NCBI GenBank assembly: GCA_963666895.2
Contig: CAXXNS010000003.1
Location: 62,001 to 126,000, forward strand
Direction: 5' to 3'
Source: G963666895 sp963666895
GTDB lineage: Bacteria > Desulfobacterota > Desulfovibrionia > Desulfovibrionales > Desulfovibrionaceae
DNA length: 64,000 nt
Shown here: in pieces, positions 23,114 to 32,801 of the stretch
Position numbering within the stretch: position 1 is the first letter of the stretch
Layout of the letters: each line of letters opens with the position of its first letter
The notes under the pieces: model-generated
Told to the model about the DNA's origin: nothing
Seen by the model: only the letters and a program-made list of their open reading frames with translations
Database searches by the model: none
Position numbers and translations under genes: made by a program

Positions 23114-23692
23114 CTAGCCGCGGGCCATGGTGTTCTTGGGCAGGGGCTTCAGGTAGAGGATGGACATGGCGCTCATCTTCTTGTCGATCTCGCGGCCCAT
23201 GTCCAGGGCCTGCTGCTTGAGGGTCTCCTTCTCGCCAAAGGTGATGGCGTCGGTCATGCACACCTCCGCGCACACGGGCACCTCGCCCGCCACCACCCGG
23301 TCGTAGCACAGGTCGCACTTGTGGGCCTTCTTGGCCGCCTTGTCGAACTGGATGACCCCCCAGGGACAGGCCTTGAGGCAGGCCTTGGCGCCCTTGCACT
23401 TGGCCTGGTCGATGCGCACGATGCCGGTCTGCGGGTCCTTGCTGATGGCGTCCGACTTGCACGCCTTGATGCACGGCGGGTTCTTGCAGTGCTGGCAGGG
23501 CACCACCCAGCAGTGTTCCGAGACCTTGGGATACTTGCCCGTGGTCACGGACTCCACCCGGATGTAGAAGGGAATCTCGTTGGGCATGCAGTTCTCGTGG
23601 TCCACGATGCCGTGATGATTGCGGCAGGCCACCACGCAGGTCTTGCAGCCGATGCACTTGTTCATGTCTATCATCAAGCCGAGTTGGTTCAT
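23114..23692 (-). CDS. 4Fe-4S electron-transfer subunit (NrfC/PhsB-type)
   Basis: 192 residues from the Met at 23692 (MNQLGLMIDMNKCIGCKTCV). It carries four cysteine clusters in the order of DMSO-reductase-family beta subunits: CIGCKTCVVAC, then CQHCKNPPCIKACK, CKGAKACLKACP and CDLCYDRVVAGEVPVCAEVC. That is enough for four [4Fe-4S] centres, the last with the spacing seen in PhsB/NrfC. It has no signal peptide. It lies 11 nt after the end of the molybdopterin subunit and would carry electrons to or from it. Confidence 0.85.
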   Translation of the reverse strand: MNQLGLMIDMNKCIGCKTCVVACRNHHGIVDHENCMPNEIPFYIRVESVTTGKYPKVSEHCWVVPCQHCKNPPCIKACKSDAISKDPQTGIVRIDQAKCKGAKACLKACPWGVIQFDKAAKKAHKCDLCYDRVVAGEVPVCAEVCMTDAITFGEKETLKQQALDMGREIDKKMSAMSILYLKPLPKNTMARG

Positions 23693-23703
23693 GTCGCAAC
23701 TCC

Positions 23704-25840
23704 TTATCGCGTTATGCGGACCCTGGTGGACACGTGGGCCTCGCCGCCGATGAGGTCCTGCCAATCCAGGTGCGAGCCGGCGTCGGGGATGAGCACGTTG
23801 TCGCACACGCCCGCGCCCGGCCGCCACGCGGCCCACCGTCGCCCCGAACCCGTGCATGATGCCCACGCAGTCGGGCCGGATGTGCTCGGTGAGCTTGACC
23901 GGACCTTGAGCTTGCCGGTGCGCGAGGTGACGGTCACCTTGTCGCCGTCCTTGATGCCCAGCTTCCGGCGGCCACGGGGTTCATGAGCAGCCGGGTTGCT
24001 CGTACTGGCCGGACACCGGGTCGCGCAGCTGGGCGTTGTTGCAGGACCAGGGGCCGGTGCCGTTGATGTGGATGCGGCGGTAGCTGATCATGACAAAGGG
24101 GTAGTCCTCCACGTCGGCGTCGTACTCGGGGGCCAGGATGGTCCTGGGCAGGGCCTGGCCGATGTCCTCCAGGTCATCCCAGTAGAGGTGCACCTTCTTG
24201 CTCGGGGTGCCGAAGCCGCCGTTCTCGTACTTGCGGAAGCCCATGGTCCCGGGCGACCACTTGCCGCCCATCTCCTGGAGCTTGGCCACGGACAGACCCA
24301 GCCCCTTGAGCTGGATGTCGTAGTATTCCACGTCGTCCTTGAACTGGAAGTACTCGGGGAACAGACGCTTGCCCATCTCGATGAACACCCAGTTGGAGTG
24401 CCGGGCCTCCCCGACGGGCCTCCACCAGGGGCTGGCGCAGCAGCACGCCGTGGCCGAAGTTGTACCACCAGGGCATGTAGAGCAGCTCCCAGCGCTCGAA
24501 GTGGGTCTGGTCCGGCAGGACCAGGTCCGCGAACCGGCTGGTCTCCGAGAGCATGATGTCCGTGTTGATGAGGAACTCGAGCTTGTACTCGCCGTTCTTG
24601 TCCTTCATGCACACGGCCTTCTGCCATTCCTTGTTGCCCATCTCGGTCAGCGCCGGGTTGGCCTCGGTGACCATTGCAGGATCTTGAGCGCGTCGTCCTT
24701 GATGGCCTGGGCCTCGTACCAGGTGGGCTCCAGGATGAAGCTGTAGTTGTCGAACTTGTCGCGGTTGGGCCCGGTGCGGTGGAAGCCCTTTTCCTGCAGG
24801 GGCGCGGGCCCCGGAGGGGCCGGGGTCACCGGGCTCAGCGGCGTCAGCGCCGGGATGGGCTGGCCGCCGGGGTTGTCCAGGTTGCCGGTGATGGCCAGGA
24901 AGATGCACCAGGCGTGGCCGAAGTCCAGGGACTGGCCGAGCATGATGGACTTGAAGCCGTCCACGCCCACGGCCGGGGCCTTGGCGCACATTTCGGCCAG
25001 CTTGCGGATGTCCTTGGCCGGCACGTCGCAGATGGCGCTCATGGCCTCGGGGGTCATCTTCTTGACGTGGGCCTTGACCTTCTCGAAGTCGCCCTTGCGA
25101 ATCCACTTGGACACGAACTTCTTGTCGTAGAGTTCCTTCTTGATGATGTGGTTGATCATGCCCAGGAACAGGGCCGTGTCGCCCGCGGGCTTGATGGGAA
25201 TCCACCAGTCGGCCTTGGCCGCGTCCGGACTGAAGATCGGGTCGACCACGATGAGCTTGGCCCCCCGGTCCATGGCCTCCATGATGTCCCGCGGCACGCA
25301 GGCGTCGTCCAGGCAGCCGAAGGCGTGGCGGCCCACCAGCAGGATGATGCCGTCCTTGGGCATGGTGAACCAGGCGGGCGGGATGTGGTGGTTGGGGATG
25401 CCGCCCCAGCACTTGATCTGGGACACGATCTTGCCCGAGTCGCAGTGGGGCAGGCCGGTGTTGATGTACCCGCCGTAGGCGTTGAGGAAGTGCCACTTGG
25501 GATCGGTCAGGGAGTGGGGGAAGAAGCTGTAGGTCAGCTTGTGGCCCTCGCCCCGGTCGTACAGTCCGCGCAGCTTGGACTCCAGGAGGTCCAGGGCCTC
25601 GTCCCAGGATATTTCCTCGAACTTGCCCTCGCCCCGTTCGCCCACGCGCTTGAGCGGCTTGGTCAGCCGGTCCTTGGCGTACTGGAGGGTCACCCCGGCC
25701 ATGCCCTTGACGCAGGCCTTGCCTCCGTACTTGGGATTGCCCTTGATTTCGGTGACCCGGCCGTTCTCGATCTTGGCCAGAATCGCGCATTCAGCCTTAC
25801 ATTGGTAGCAAACCGTTGGATGCCAACCGTCTTGTACCAT
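23704..25840 (-). pseudogene. Molybdopterin oxidoreductase catalytic subunit, multiply frameshifted
   Basis: Intact from 25840 for about 385 codons. N-terminal [4Fe-4S] motif CYQCKAECAI...GKACVKG (C-x2-C-x3-C-x~26-C), MopB signatures KPLKRVGERGEGKFEEISWDE, and a PHCDSGK segment that may hold the Mo-ligating Cys. After ~24675 coding continues, but in changing frames. Recognisable blocks in order are MVTEANPALTEM...LPDQTHFERWE; NWVFIEMGKRLFPEYFQF...PFVMISYRRIH; RLLMNPVAA; GKLGIKDGDKVTVTSRTGKL; VGIMHGFGATVGRVAAG; CDNVLIPDAGSHLDW...RITR. At least six single-base shifts fall within ~0.9 kb, mostly in short G/C runs, while the amino-acid sequence is kept. Either recent inactivation or local sequence error. 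No Tat signal, so the protein would be cytoplasmic; substrate unclear. Confidence 0.75.
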
Positions 25841-25870
25841 GTGAGCCTCCTGTGTTGCGGTTGTCAGGAG

Positions 25871-26023
25871 TCATGTCCCCGGCGCGTCCTCTGTGGGCGT
25901 GCCGGGCTTGTTTCCGGGATAGCCGGGGTGGCGCGCGGAAAACACGCGCGTCACGCCCCAGACCAGGACGGCGAAGGCCGCGAACAGGATCCAGACGGTG
26001 GTATTGAATGGGGAGTAGTCCAT
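25871..26023 (-). CDS. Small single-span membrane protein
   Basis: 50 residues: MDYSPFNTTV, then a hydrophobic helix WILFAAFAVLVWGVTRVF and a basic/Pro-Gly tail ending EDAPGT. It sits between the FNT channel gene (10 nt) and the oxidoreductase gene (30 nt) on the same strand. GAGAGGCG precedes the ATG at 26023. Codon use and position favour a real gene; it may help assemble or anchor the complex. Function unknown. Confidence 0.6.
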   Translation of the reverse strand: MDYSPFNTTVWILFAAFAVLVWGVTRVFSARHPGYPGNKPGTPTEDAPGT

Positions 26024-26033
26024 GACGCGCCTC

Positions 26034-26915
26034 TCAGAGCTTCTGAGTGAAGTTGGTCTTGGTCTTGTAGATTTCCTGGACCTTGGCCGGGTTGGATACC
26101 AGCTGGAAGGGGATGCCCACGAACAGGATGCCCCCGATGAGGTTGCCCAGCAGGGTGTAGAGCTGGTTGTGGGCCCAGCCGAACTGGCCGAAGCCCCAGT
26201 GCAGGAGCACGGGGTCGGCCTGGCCCATCTTCTGGGCCGCGGCCATGAAGACGTCCTGCTGGAACAGGGGCAGGGCCAGGAAGCCGATGTTGGCGATGCA
26301 GTGCTCGGTCATCCCGGCCACGAAGGCCAGGGGGCCGTAAGCGGCCAGCAGGATCTTGGCCGTGTCGCCCTCGGCCTTGGCGTAGAGGATGGCCGCGGTC
26401 TGGAGCATCCAGGTGCAGACGATGCCCATGACGAAGATCTGGGTGGCCGTGTAGCCCATCTTGGCCACGCCGATGGCGTGGGACTTGGCCAGCCAGGGCC
26501 AGGCCGCGTAGGACCCGCTCTTGCTGATGAGCCACATGAAGAACATGCTGCCCAGGAAGTTGCCAGCGTAGCCCAGCGCGATGCCCCAGGCGAACGAGCC
26601 CCAGCCGATGCGGCGGTGGAACACGCCGATGATGCCGATGTACATGTCCGCGGTGACCAGGGTCATGCCCGAGACCATGATGACCACCAGGGAGAACATG
26701 AACACCAGGCCCATGAGCAGGTTGGACAGGCCCGGGGCCAGGTTCTCGGACACCCCGGCCGACACCGACAGGGCCAGGGTGGCCCCGAACACGACCATGG
26801 CCCCGCCCGCGAAGGCCGAGACCAGGAAGGCCAGGGGCCGCGTTTTGACCATGCCCCACTTGTAGGTGCAGATGTCCGCCACGCGGACCACGAGTTCGTC
26901 GATGTTGGCCGGCAA
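26034..26915 (-). CDS. Formate/nitrite transporter (FNT) family channel
   Basis: 293 residues with six transmembrane segments. FNT landmarks are the first-helix AFAGGAMVVFGA region, an omega-loop-like SGMTLVTADMY segment, and the conserved central His in MTEHCIANIGF (usually EHSIANM). The last loop is unusually long and Trp/Phe-rich (LLHWGFGQFGWAHNQLY). FNT proteins conduct formate, nitrite or hydrosulfide. The operon with a MopB oxidoreductase and Fe-S subunit does not settle which; in a sulfate reducer formate or HS- are reasonable guesses. Probable first gene of the operon 26915 to 23114. Confidence 0.85.
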   Translation of the reverse strand: MPANIDELVVRVADICTYKWGMVKTRPLAFLVSAFAGGAMVVFGATLALSVSAGVSENLAPGLSNLLMGLVFMFSLVVIMVSGMTLVTADMYIGIIGVFHRRIGWGSFAWGIALGYAGNFLGSMFFMWLISKSGSYAAWPWLAKSHAIGVAKMGYTATQIFVMGIVCTWMLQTAAILYAKAEGDTAKILLAAYGPLAFVAGMTEHCIANIGFLALPLFQQDVFMAAAQKMGQADPVLLHWGFGQFGWAHNQLYTLLGNLIGGILFVGIPFQLVSNPAKVQEIYKTKTNFTQKL

Positions 26916-27172
26916 GATATCCTCCTGGTTTTCAACCGTGTTTTCAACACCCGGCGGGCGAAGGAAGGCGGAGGCGGATGGCCGGGCCAGGCTTTAAATT
27001 ATTCTATATGTGTCAACAGGTTAGGACTCTCTCATTGTTGATGTAAGCATACTCCGACTATTATGTCCAGGGAGGGAGAAATCGTTTTGATATGTTTACT
27101 TTAACATGTTGATACGCTTCGCCCGCCATGTGAAGTGGAGGATAGGTGAGGAGCCGGGGGACTTTCCTTGTT

Positions 27173-27209
27173 GACAGCACTCTGTCCTTTTGACAGCATG
27201 CTGTCAAAA
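27173..27209 (+). promoter_or_regulatory. Two tandem GACAG-N4-CTGTC operators
   Basis: GACAG-CACT-CTGTC (27173-27186) and GACAG-CATG-CTGTC (27192-27205). The second lies within a perfect 22-bp palindrome (27188-27209) flanked by TTTT/AAAA. Centres are 19 nt apart, about two helical turns. It lies in the 486-nt gap between the divergent FNT and RND operons, ~190 nt before the RND start. No gene is supported in 26916-27401. Confidence 0.55.
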
Positions 27210-27401
27210 TACGCGGGATACTCCAGCATTTTAGCCAAGTCCCTGTGCGGGTCGTATTGACTACGGTGTTTGCTTGGGGCAAGGCATTGAGCAAGAGCCT
27301 GGACATGGGCTCTCCAACACAACGGACCGGATGGCGTGAACGCGAGGGCGCGGAGAGGGAAGGCGTTCGCCGGCTGGCCGTTATTCTGCCAAGGATATTC
27401 A

Positions 27402-28613
27402 ATGCCGTTCAAAGTTCAGTCGCACAAATTGGTTCCATACGCATTGGCGTTGTTGCTCCTGTCGGCCGCCTGCCTGCTGGTCGGCTGCGGCAACGGGCAG
27501 GAGGGCGGTGCGCCCGCCGCCCTGCCCGAGGTGTCCGTGGTCACGGTGGAACCGACCACGGTCACGCTGTCCACGGAATTGTCCGGACGCACCTCGGCCT
27601 TTCTCATTGCCGAGATCCGGCCCCGGGTCAGCGGCCTGATCCAGGAGCGGCTGTTCACCGAGGGTTCCGACGTGGAGGCCGGGCAGGTTCTCTACCGCAT
27701 CGATCCTACCCCGTTCCAGGCCGAGCTGAACAACGCCGAGGCCGGCCTGGGCCGGGCCATGGCCCAGATATCCTCGGTGGGCTCCAAGGCCAAGCGTTAC
27801 AAGTCGCTGCTGGAGAGCGGCTCTCTGAGCCAGCAGGACTATGACGACGCGGCCGCCGCCCTGAACGAGCTCCGGGCCGAGATCAAGGCCCTGCAGGCGG
27901 CCGTGGACCTGGCCCGCATCAATCTGGGTTACACCGAGATCACCGCGCCCATTTCCGGCCGCATCGGCAAGTCCACGGTCACCGTGGGCGCCATCGTCAC
28001 GGCCTACCAGGCCAACTCCCTGTCCACCATCCAGCAGATGGACCCCATCTACGTGGACGTGCCCCAGTCCACCACCGAGCTGCTGCGCATCAAGAACCGC
28101 ATGACCGAAGGGCAGCTGGAGCGGGACGAGCACGACCTGAGCAAGGTCCAGCTCATCCTGGAGAACGGCCAGCCCTATCCCATGGAGGGAACCCTGCAGT
28201 TCAGCGACGTCACCGTGGACCAGACCACGGGCTCGGTGACCCTGCGGGCCGTGTTCCCCAATCCGGACAACATGTTGCTGCCCGGCATGTTCGTCAAGGC
28301 CGTGGTCAAGGAGGGGGTCGACGAGCAGGCCCTGCTCATCCCGCAGCAGGGCGTGTCCCGCGACCATCAGGGCAGCCCCTACGCCCTGGTCGTGGACCAG
28401 GAGAACAAGATCCAGTCGCACCCCCTGGTGCTCGACCGGGCCCTGGGCGACCAGTGGCTCGTGTCTTCGGGCCTGGCCCCGGGCGATCGGGTGGTCGTCG
28501 AGGGGTTGCAGCGGCTGCGGCCGGGCATGGAGGTCAAGGCCGTACCCTACGGCCAGGACCCGGCCGCCCAGCCTGAGGCCCCGGCCCAGGAACAGTCCTC
28601 CGGAGAGGGTTGA
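27402..28613 (+). CDS. RND efflux periplasmic adaptor lipoprotein (AcrA/MexA-like)
   Basis: 403 residues from the ATG at 27402 (AAGGAT upstream). Lipoprotein signal ending in the lipobox LLVGC (SAACLLVGCGNGQEG). Adaptor domains in order: RPRVSGLIQERLFTEGSDVE (lipoyl half), GQVLYRIDPTPFQAEL, an alpha-hairpin, LGYTEITAPISGRIGKSTVT (second lipoyl half), and a beta-barrel with TTGSVTLRAVFPNPDNMLLPGMFV. Typical of HAE1-type multidrug adaptors. The stop overlaps the pump gene start. No outer-membrane factor gene follows. Confidence 0.9.
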   Translation: MPFKVQSHKLVPYALALLLLSAACLLVGCGNGQEGGAPAALPEVSVVTVEPTTVTLSTELSGRTSAFLIAEIRPRVSGLIQERLFTEGSDVEAGQVLYRIDPTPFQAELNNAEAGLGRAMAQISSVGSKAKRYKSLLESGSLSQQDYDDAAAALNELRAEIKALQAAVDLARINLGYTEITAPISGRIGKSTVTVGAIVTAYQANSLSTIQQMDPIYVDVPQSTTELLRIKNRMTEGQLERDEHDLSKVQLILENGQPYPMEGTLQFSDVTVDQTTGSVTLRAVFPNPDNMLLPGMFVKAVVKEGVDEQALLIPQQGVSRDHQGSPYALVVDQENKIQSHPLVLDRALGDQWLVSSGLAPGDRVVVEGLQRLRPGMEVKAVPYGQDPAAQPEAPAQEQSSGEG

Positions 28614-31600
28614 TGCTCTCCAAATTCTTCCTTGACCGTCCGGTTTTCGCCTGGGTCATCGCCATCGTCATCATGTCGCTTGGGGCGCTGATGATCTACC
28701 AGATGCCCATTGCCCAGTATCCGCCCATCGCGCCGCCCTCCATCTCGGTGGAGGCCTACTACCCCGGCGCATCGGCCGAGACCGTGGAAAACACGGTCAC
28801 CCAGATCATCGAGCAGAAGATGACCGGGCTGGACAACATGCTCTACCTTACGGGCACCAGTTCCTCGGCCGGCTCGTCCCGCGTGGAGATGACCTTCGCC
28901 CCGGGCACGGACCCGGACCTAGCCTGGTCCAAGGTGCAGAACAAGCTCCAACTGGCCATGGCCAGCCTGCCGGACGCGGTGCAGCGCGCGGGCATCGAGG
29001 TCAGCAAGTCCACCCGCAACTATCTGATCATCGTCGGCCTCATCTCCGAGGACGGCAGCATGTCCGGCCAGGACCTGCGCGACTACGCCCAGTCCAACCT
29101 GGAGAAGATCCTGTCCCGCGTTCCGGGCGTGGGCGAGGTGGAGAGCTTCGGCTCCCAGTACGCCATGCGAATCTGGGTCAACCCGGACCGGCTGACCAGC
29201 TACAGCCTGACCACGCAGGACGTGATCGCGGCCCTGCAGGCCTACAACGTGGAGGTCTCGGCCGGGCAGTTGGGCGGAAGGCCGGCCGTGGAGGGCCAGC
29301 GCCTCAACGCCTCCATCATCGTCCAGCACCTGCTGCAGACCCCGGAAGAGTTCGGTGAGATTCCGGTCCGCATCAACCAGGACGGCTCCGTGGTCCGCAT
29401 CAAGGACGTGGCCCGCGCCGAACTGGGCGCGGCGCGCTACGGCGTGGTGGCCGAGTACAACGGCCATCCCGCGGCGGGCATGGCCATCCGCCAGGCGGCC
29501 GGGGCCAACGCCCTGAAGACCGCCGACGCCATCAAGGCCAAGCTGGAGGAGATGAGCGTCTATTTTCCGGCGGGCATGAAGGTCATCTACCCCTACGACA
29601 CCACGCCCTTCACCGTGGTGGCCATCGACGAGGTGGTCAAGACCCTCATCGAGGCCGTGGTCCTGGTCTTCCTCATCATGTACCTGTTCATGGGCAGCAT
29701 GCGGGCCACCCTGATCCCGACCATCGCCGTGCCCGTGGTCCTGCTCGGCACCTTCGCCGTGCTGGGTCTGTGCGGGTTCTCCATCAACATGCTGACCATG
29801 TTCGCCACGGTCCTGGCCATCGGACTGCTGGTGGACGACGCCATCGTGGTGGTGGAGAACGTGGAGCGGATCATGGCCGAGGAGGGGCTGTCGCCCCGGG
29901 AGGCCACGGCCAAGTCCATGGAGGAGATCACCAGCGCCCTGGTGGGCATCGGCCTGGTGCTGTCAGCGGTGTTCGGGCCCATGGCCTTTTTCGGCGGCTC
30001 CACCGGCGTGCTCTACCGCCAGTTCTCCATCACCATCATCTCCTCCATGCTCCTGTCCGTGGTGGTGGCCCTGATCCTGACCCCGGTGCTCTGCGCCACC
30101 TTCCTCAAGCCCATGGCCAAGGGAAGTGACTCCTCGGTCAACGCGTTCTTTTTCCTGCGCGCCTTTTTCCGCTGGTTCAACCGCATCTTCCGCAAGATTC
30201 GGTCCGTGTACGTGAGCATCGTGTACCATTCCTTCACCTGGAAGATCCCGTACCTGGGCTTCTACGCCGTGCTCCTGGTGCTGGTGGGCTTTCTGTTCCA
30301 GCGCATGCCCACGGCCTACATCCCGGACGAGGACCAGGGCATCCTGCTGGTCCAGGCCGTCCTTCCGGCCGGATCGACCCTGGAGCAGACCATCGAGATC
30401 ATGGACCGGGTGGGGGTATACTTCGAGCAGAACGAGCAGGAGGTCCTGGAGTCCTACATGTCCGTTCCCGGCGTGTCCTTTGGCGGACAGGGCCAGAACC
30501 GGGCCTTCGGCTTCGTCAAGCTCAAGGATTGGGACCTGCGCGACCGGCCCGACCTCAAGGTCGGGGCCATCGCCGGACGGGCCATGGCCGAGTTCTCCCA
30601 GATCAAGGAGGCCATGGTCTTCGCCTTCCCGCCGCCGCCGGTCATCGAACTGGGCACGGCCACGGGATTCGACTTCGAGCTTCAGGACCGCGGCGGCCTG
30701 GGCCATGACAAGCTCATGGCCGCGCGCAACCAGCTTCTGGGCATGGCCGCCCAGGATCCGCGCCTGACCAAGGTCAGGCCCAACGGCGTGGAGGACACGC
30801 CCGAATACCGCCTGGACGTGGACTGGGACAAGGCGGGCGCCCTGGGCGTGTCCATCGCCTCGATCCACAACATCCTGGCTTCCACCGTGGGCGGGGCCTA
30901 CGTCAACGACTTCATCCAGGCCGGCCGGGTCAAGAAGGTCTACGTTCAGGCCGACGCGCCCTTCCGCATGCTGCCCTCGGATTTGGAGCGGCTCTATATG
31001 CGCAACAACGCGGGCAAGATGGTGCCCTTGTCGGCCATCGCCACCAGCCGCTGGTCCATAGGCTCGCCCCAGCTTGAGCGCTACAACGCCTTCCCGGCCG
31101 CCAACATCCAGGGCGAGGCCGCGCCCGGCTACAGCACCGGCGAGGCCATGGACGCCATGGAGGAGTTGTCCGCCAAGCTGCCCGAGGGCGTCGGGTTCGA
31201 CTGGACCGGGCTGTCCTACCAGGAGCGCATGGCCACCGAACAGGGCCCGCTGCTGTACGCCTTCTCGCTGTTCGTGATTTTCCTGTGCGTGGCCGCGCTG
31301 TACGAGAGCTGGGTCATTCCCATCGTCAACATGCTCATGCTGCCGCTGGGCGTGCTGGGCGCCATCGTGGCCACCTCGCTCAGGGGGTTGCCCAACGACG
31401 TCTACTTCCAGATCGGGTTTTTGACCACGCTGGGCCTGTCCACCAAGAACGCCATCCTGATCATCCAGTTCATCAAGGAGCGGATGCGGCACGGCGAGCG
31501 GCTGGACGACGCCACCCTGGGCGCGGTCAAGACGCGGTTCAGGCCCGTGATCATGACCTCCCTGGCCTTCTTCTTCGGCGTGCTGCCCCTGGCCATCAGC

Positions 31601-31777
31601 TCCGGGGCCGGGGCCGGGGCCATGAACGCCATCGGCACGGCGGTCTGCGGGGGCATGCTTTCGGCCACCTTCATCGACCTGATCTTCATCCCCCTGTTCT
31701 TCGTCCTGATCTACAAGCTGTTCAACCGGAGCCCCGAGAAGCCGAGACCTCCGGGCCCGGATCCCCAGGACGCGTAG
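28613..31777 (+). CDS. RND multidrug efflux pump (HAE1 family, AcrB-like)
   Basis: 1054 residues from ATG 28613, overlapping the adaptor stop; a TTG at 28610 is possible. Standard RND marks: N-terminal FFLDRPVFAWVIAIVIMSLG, MPIAQYPPIAPPSISVEAYYPGAS, proton-relay acidic pair in GLLVDDAIVVVENVERIM, TM4/TM10 repeats, GFFFGVLPLAI-type C-terminal block (SLAFFFGVLPLAISSGAGAGAMN). Drug/proton antiporter of the inner membrane. It needs a TolC-like partner from elsewhere. Its 3' end overlaps the convergent HD-GYP gene by 56 nt. Confidence 0.93.
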   Translation: MLSKFFLDRPVFAWVIAIVIMSLGALMIYQMPIAQYPPIAPPSISVEAYYPGASAETVENTVTQIIEQKMTGLDNMLYLTGTSSSAGSSRVEMTFAPGTDPDLAWSKVQNKLQLAMASLPDAVQRAGIEVSKSTRNYLIIVGLISEDGSMSGQDLRDYAQSNLEKILSRVPGVGEVESFGSQYAMRIWVNPDRLTSYSLTTQDVIAALQAYNVEVSAGQLGGRPAVEGQRLNASIIVQHLLQTPEEFGEIPVRINQDGSVVRIKDVARAELGAARYGVVAEYNGHPAAGMAIRQAAGANALKTADAIKAKLEEMSVYFPAGMKVIYPYDTTPFTVVAIDEVVKTLIEAVVLVFLIMYLFMGSMRATLIPTIAVPVVLLGTFAVLGLCGFSINMLTMFATVLAIGLLVDDAIVVVENVERIMAEEGLSPREATAKSMEEITSALVGIGLVLSAVFGPMAFFGGSTGVLYRQFSITIISSMLLSVVVALILTPVLCATFLKPMAKGSDSSVNAFFFLRAFFRWFNRIFRKIRSVYVSIVYHSFTWKIPYLGFYAVLLVLVGFLFQRMPTAYIPDEDQGILLVQAVLPAGSTLEQTIEIMDRVGVYFEQNEQEVLESYMSVPGVSFGGQGQNRAFGFVKLKDWDLRDRPDLKVGAIAGRAMAEFSQIKEAMVFAFPPPPVIELGTATGFDFELQDRGGLGHDKLMAARNQLLGMAAQDPRLTKVRPNGVEDTPEYRLDVDWDKAGALGVSIASIHNILASTVGGAYVNDFIQAGRVKKVYVQADAPFRMLPSDLERLYMRNNAGKMVPLSAIATSRWSIGSPQLERYNAFPAANIQGEAAPGYSTGEAMDAMEELSAKLPEGVGFDWTGLSYQERMATEQGPLLYAFSLFVIFLCVAALYESWVIPIVNMLMLPLGVLGAIVATSLRGLPNDVYFQIGFLTTLGLSTKNAILIIQFIKERMRHGERLDDATLGAVKTRFRPVIMTSLAFFFGVLPLAISSGAGAGAMNAIGTAVCGGMLSATFIDLIFIPLFFVLIYKLFNRSPEKPRPPGPDPQDA

Positions 31778-32801
31778 CCGGTTCCTCGGGCATGGGCGGG
31801 GGATTGTCCCGGAGCACGGCCAGGGCCTGGTCCACCACCTCGGGGTCGTACTTGGTCCCGGAGTGGGCCACCAGTTCCTCCTTGGCCGCGGTCAGGCCCA
31901 GGCTGTCGCGGTAGGGACGGCGCGAGTTCATGGCGTCGATGACGTCGGCCACGGCCAGGATGCGCGCCTCGGGCAGAATCTCGTCCCCGGGCAGCCCGGC
32001 CGGGTAGCCGCTGCCGTCCAGCCGCTCGTGGTGCTGGTGGATGAATTCACTGATGGGCCAGTCGTATTCCAGGTTCTTGAAGATGTCCGCGCCCACCTCG
32101 GGATGGAGGTGGATGATGGACATTTCCTCCTGCTTGAGCAGGCCGGGCTTGTTCAGGAAGTCCAGTGGGATGTACACCTTGCCCACGTCGTGGATCATGC
32201 CCGCGATGCGCAGGGCGTCCAGCCGGTCCGGGTCGTACCCCATGCGCTTGCCGATGCGCACGGCGATCTCGGCCACGCGCCGCTGGTGGCCGCTGGTGTA
32301 GGGGTCGCGCGCCTCCACGATGGCCGAGAAGCCCTCCACGATTCCGTTCATCAGGGCCTGGACCTTTTTCAGGCTGTGCAGCTCCTGTCGGGCCAGGATC
32401 ATCTCGTGCTGCTCCACCGCGTCGTCGATGGCCTTCTTGAGCACGTCGGGCGGACAGGGCTTGGACAGGAATCGGAACACGTGGCCCTGGTTGACCGCCA
32501 GCACCGCGTTGTCGAAGTCGGCGTACCCGGTGACCAGGATGCGGACCGTTTCCGGGGACAACTCCTTGACCCGGGTGAAAAAGGACACGCCGTTCATGAG
32601 CGGCATGATGAGGTCGGAGACCACCACCTCGAACGGACCCTTCTGCAGCAGGGCCACCAGCCCCTCCTTGGGGTCCTCGGCCGTGACGATCCTGTAGTCG
32701 TCCCGGAAGAGTTTCCGGAACGAACTCAATACGTTCTTTTCGTCGTCCACGTAGAGGATTTTGGGCTTGGCAGGTGTCTTGTTGTTGGAATGGGCGTTCA
32801 A
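31722..32801 (-). CDS. Response regulator with HD-GYP phosphodiesterase domain
   Basis: About 359 residues if started at TTG 32801 (AAGGACGGG upstream); no ATG lies near the domain start, and the longer frame to 33014 would run through the neighbouring gene's promoter. Receiver domain: KILYVDDEKNVLSSF, phospho-Asp in VVVSDLIMPLMNGV, RILVTGYADFDNAV, Lys in RFLSKPCPP. HD-GYP domain: HQRRVAEIAVRIG, GMIHDVGKVYIP, HLHPEVGADI, HHERLDGSGYPAGL (the GYP motif) and RILAVADVIDAMNSRRPYR. Predicted to hydrolyse cyclic-di-GMP under control of an unknown kinase. The C-terminal Pro-rich tail overlaps the RND gene end. Confidence 0.88.
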   Translation of the reverse strand: MNAHSNNKTPAKPKILYVDDEKNVLSSFRKLFRDDYRIVTAEDPKEGLVALLQKGPFEVVVSDLIMPLMNGVSFFTRVKELSPETVRILVTGYADFDNAVLAVNQGHVFRFLSKPCPPDVLKKAIDDAVEQHEMILARQELHSLKKVQALMNGIVEGFSAIVEARDPYTSGHQRRVAEIAVRIGKRMGYDPDRLDALRIAGMIHDVGKVYIPLDFLNKPGLLKQEEMSIIHLHPEVGADIFKNLEYDWPISEFIHQHHERLDGSGYPAGLPGDEILPEARILAVADVIDAMNSRRPYRDSLGLTAAKEELVAHSGTKYDPEVVDQALAVLRDNPPPMPEEPATRPGDPGPEVSASRGSG

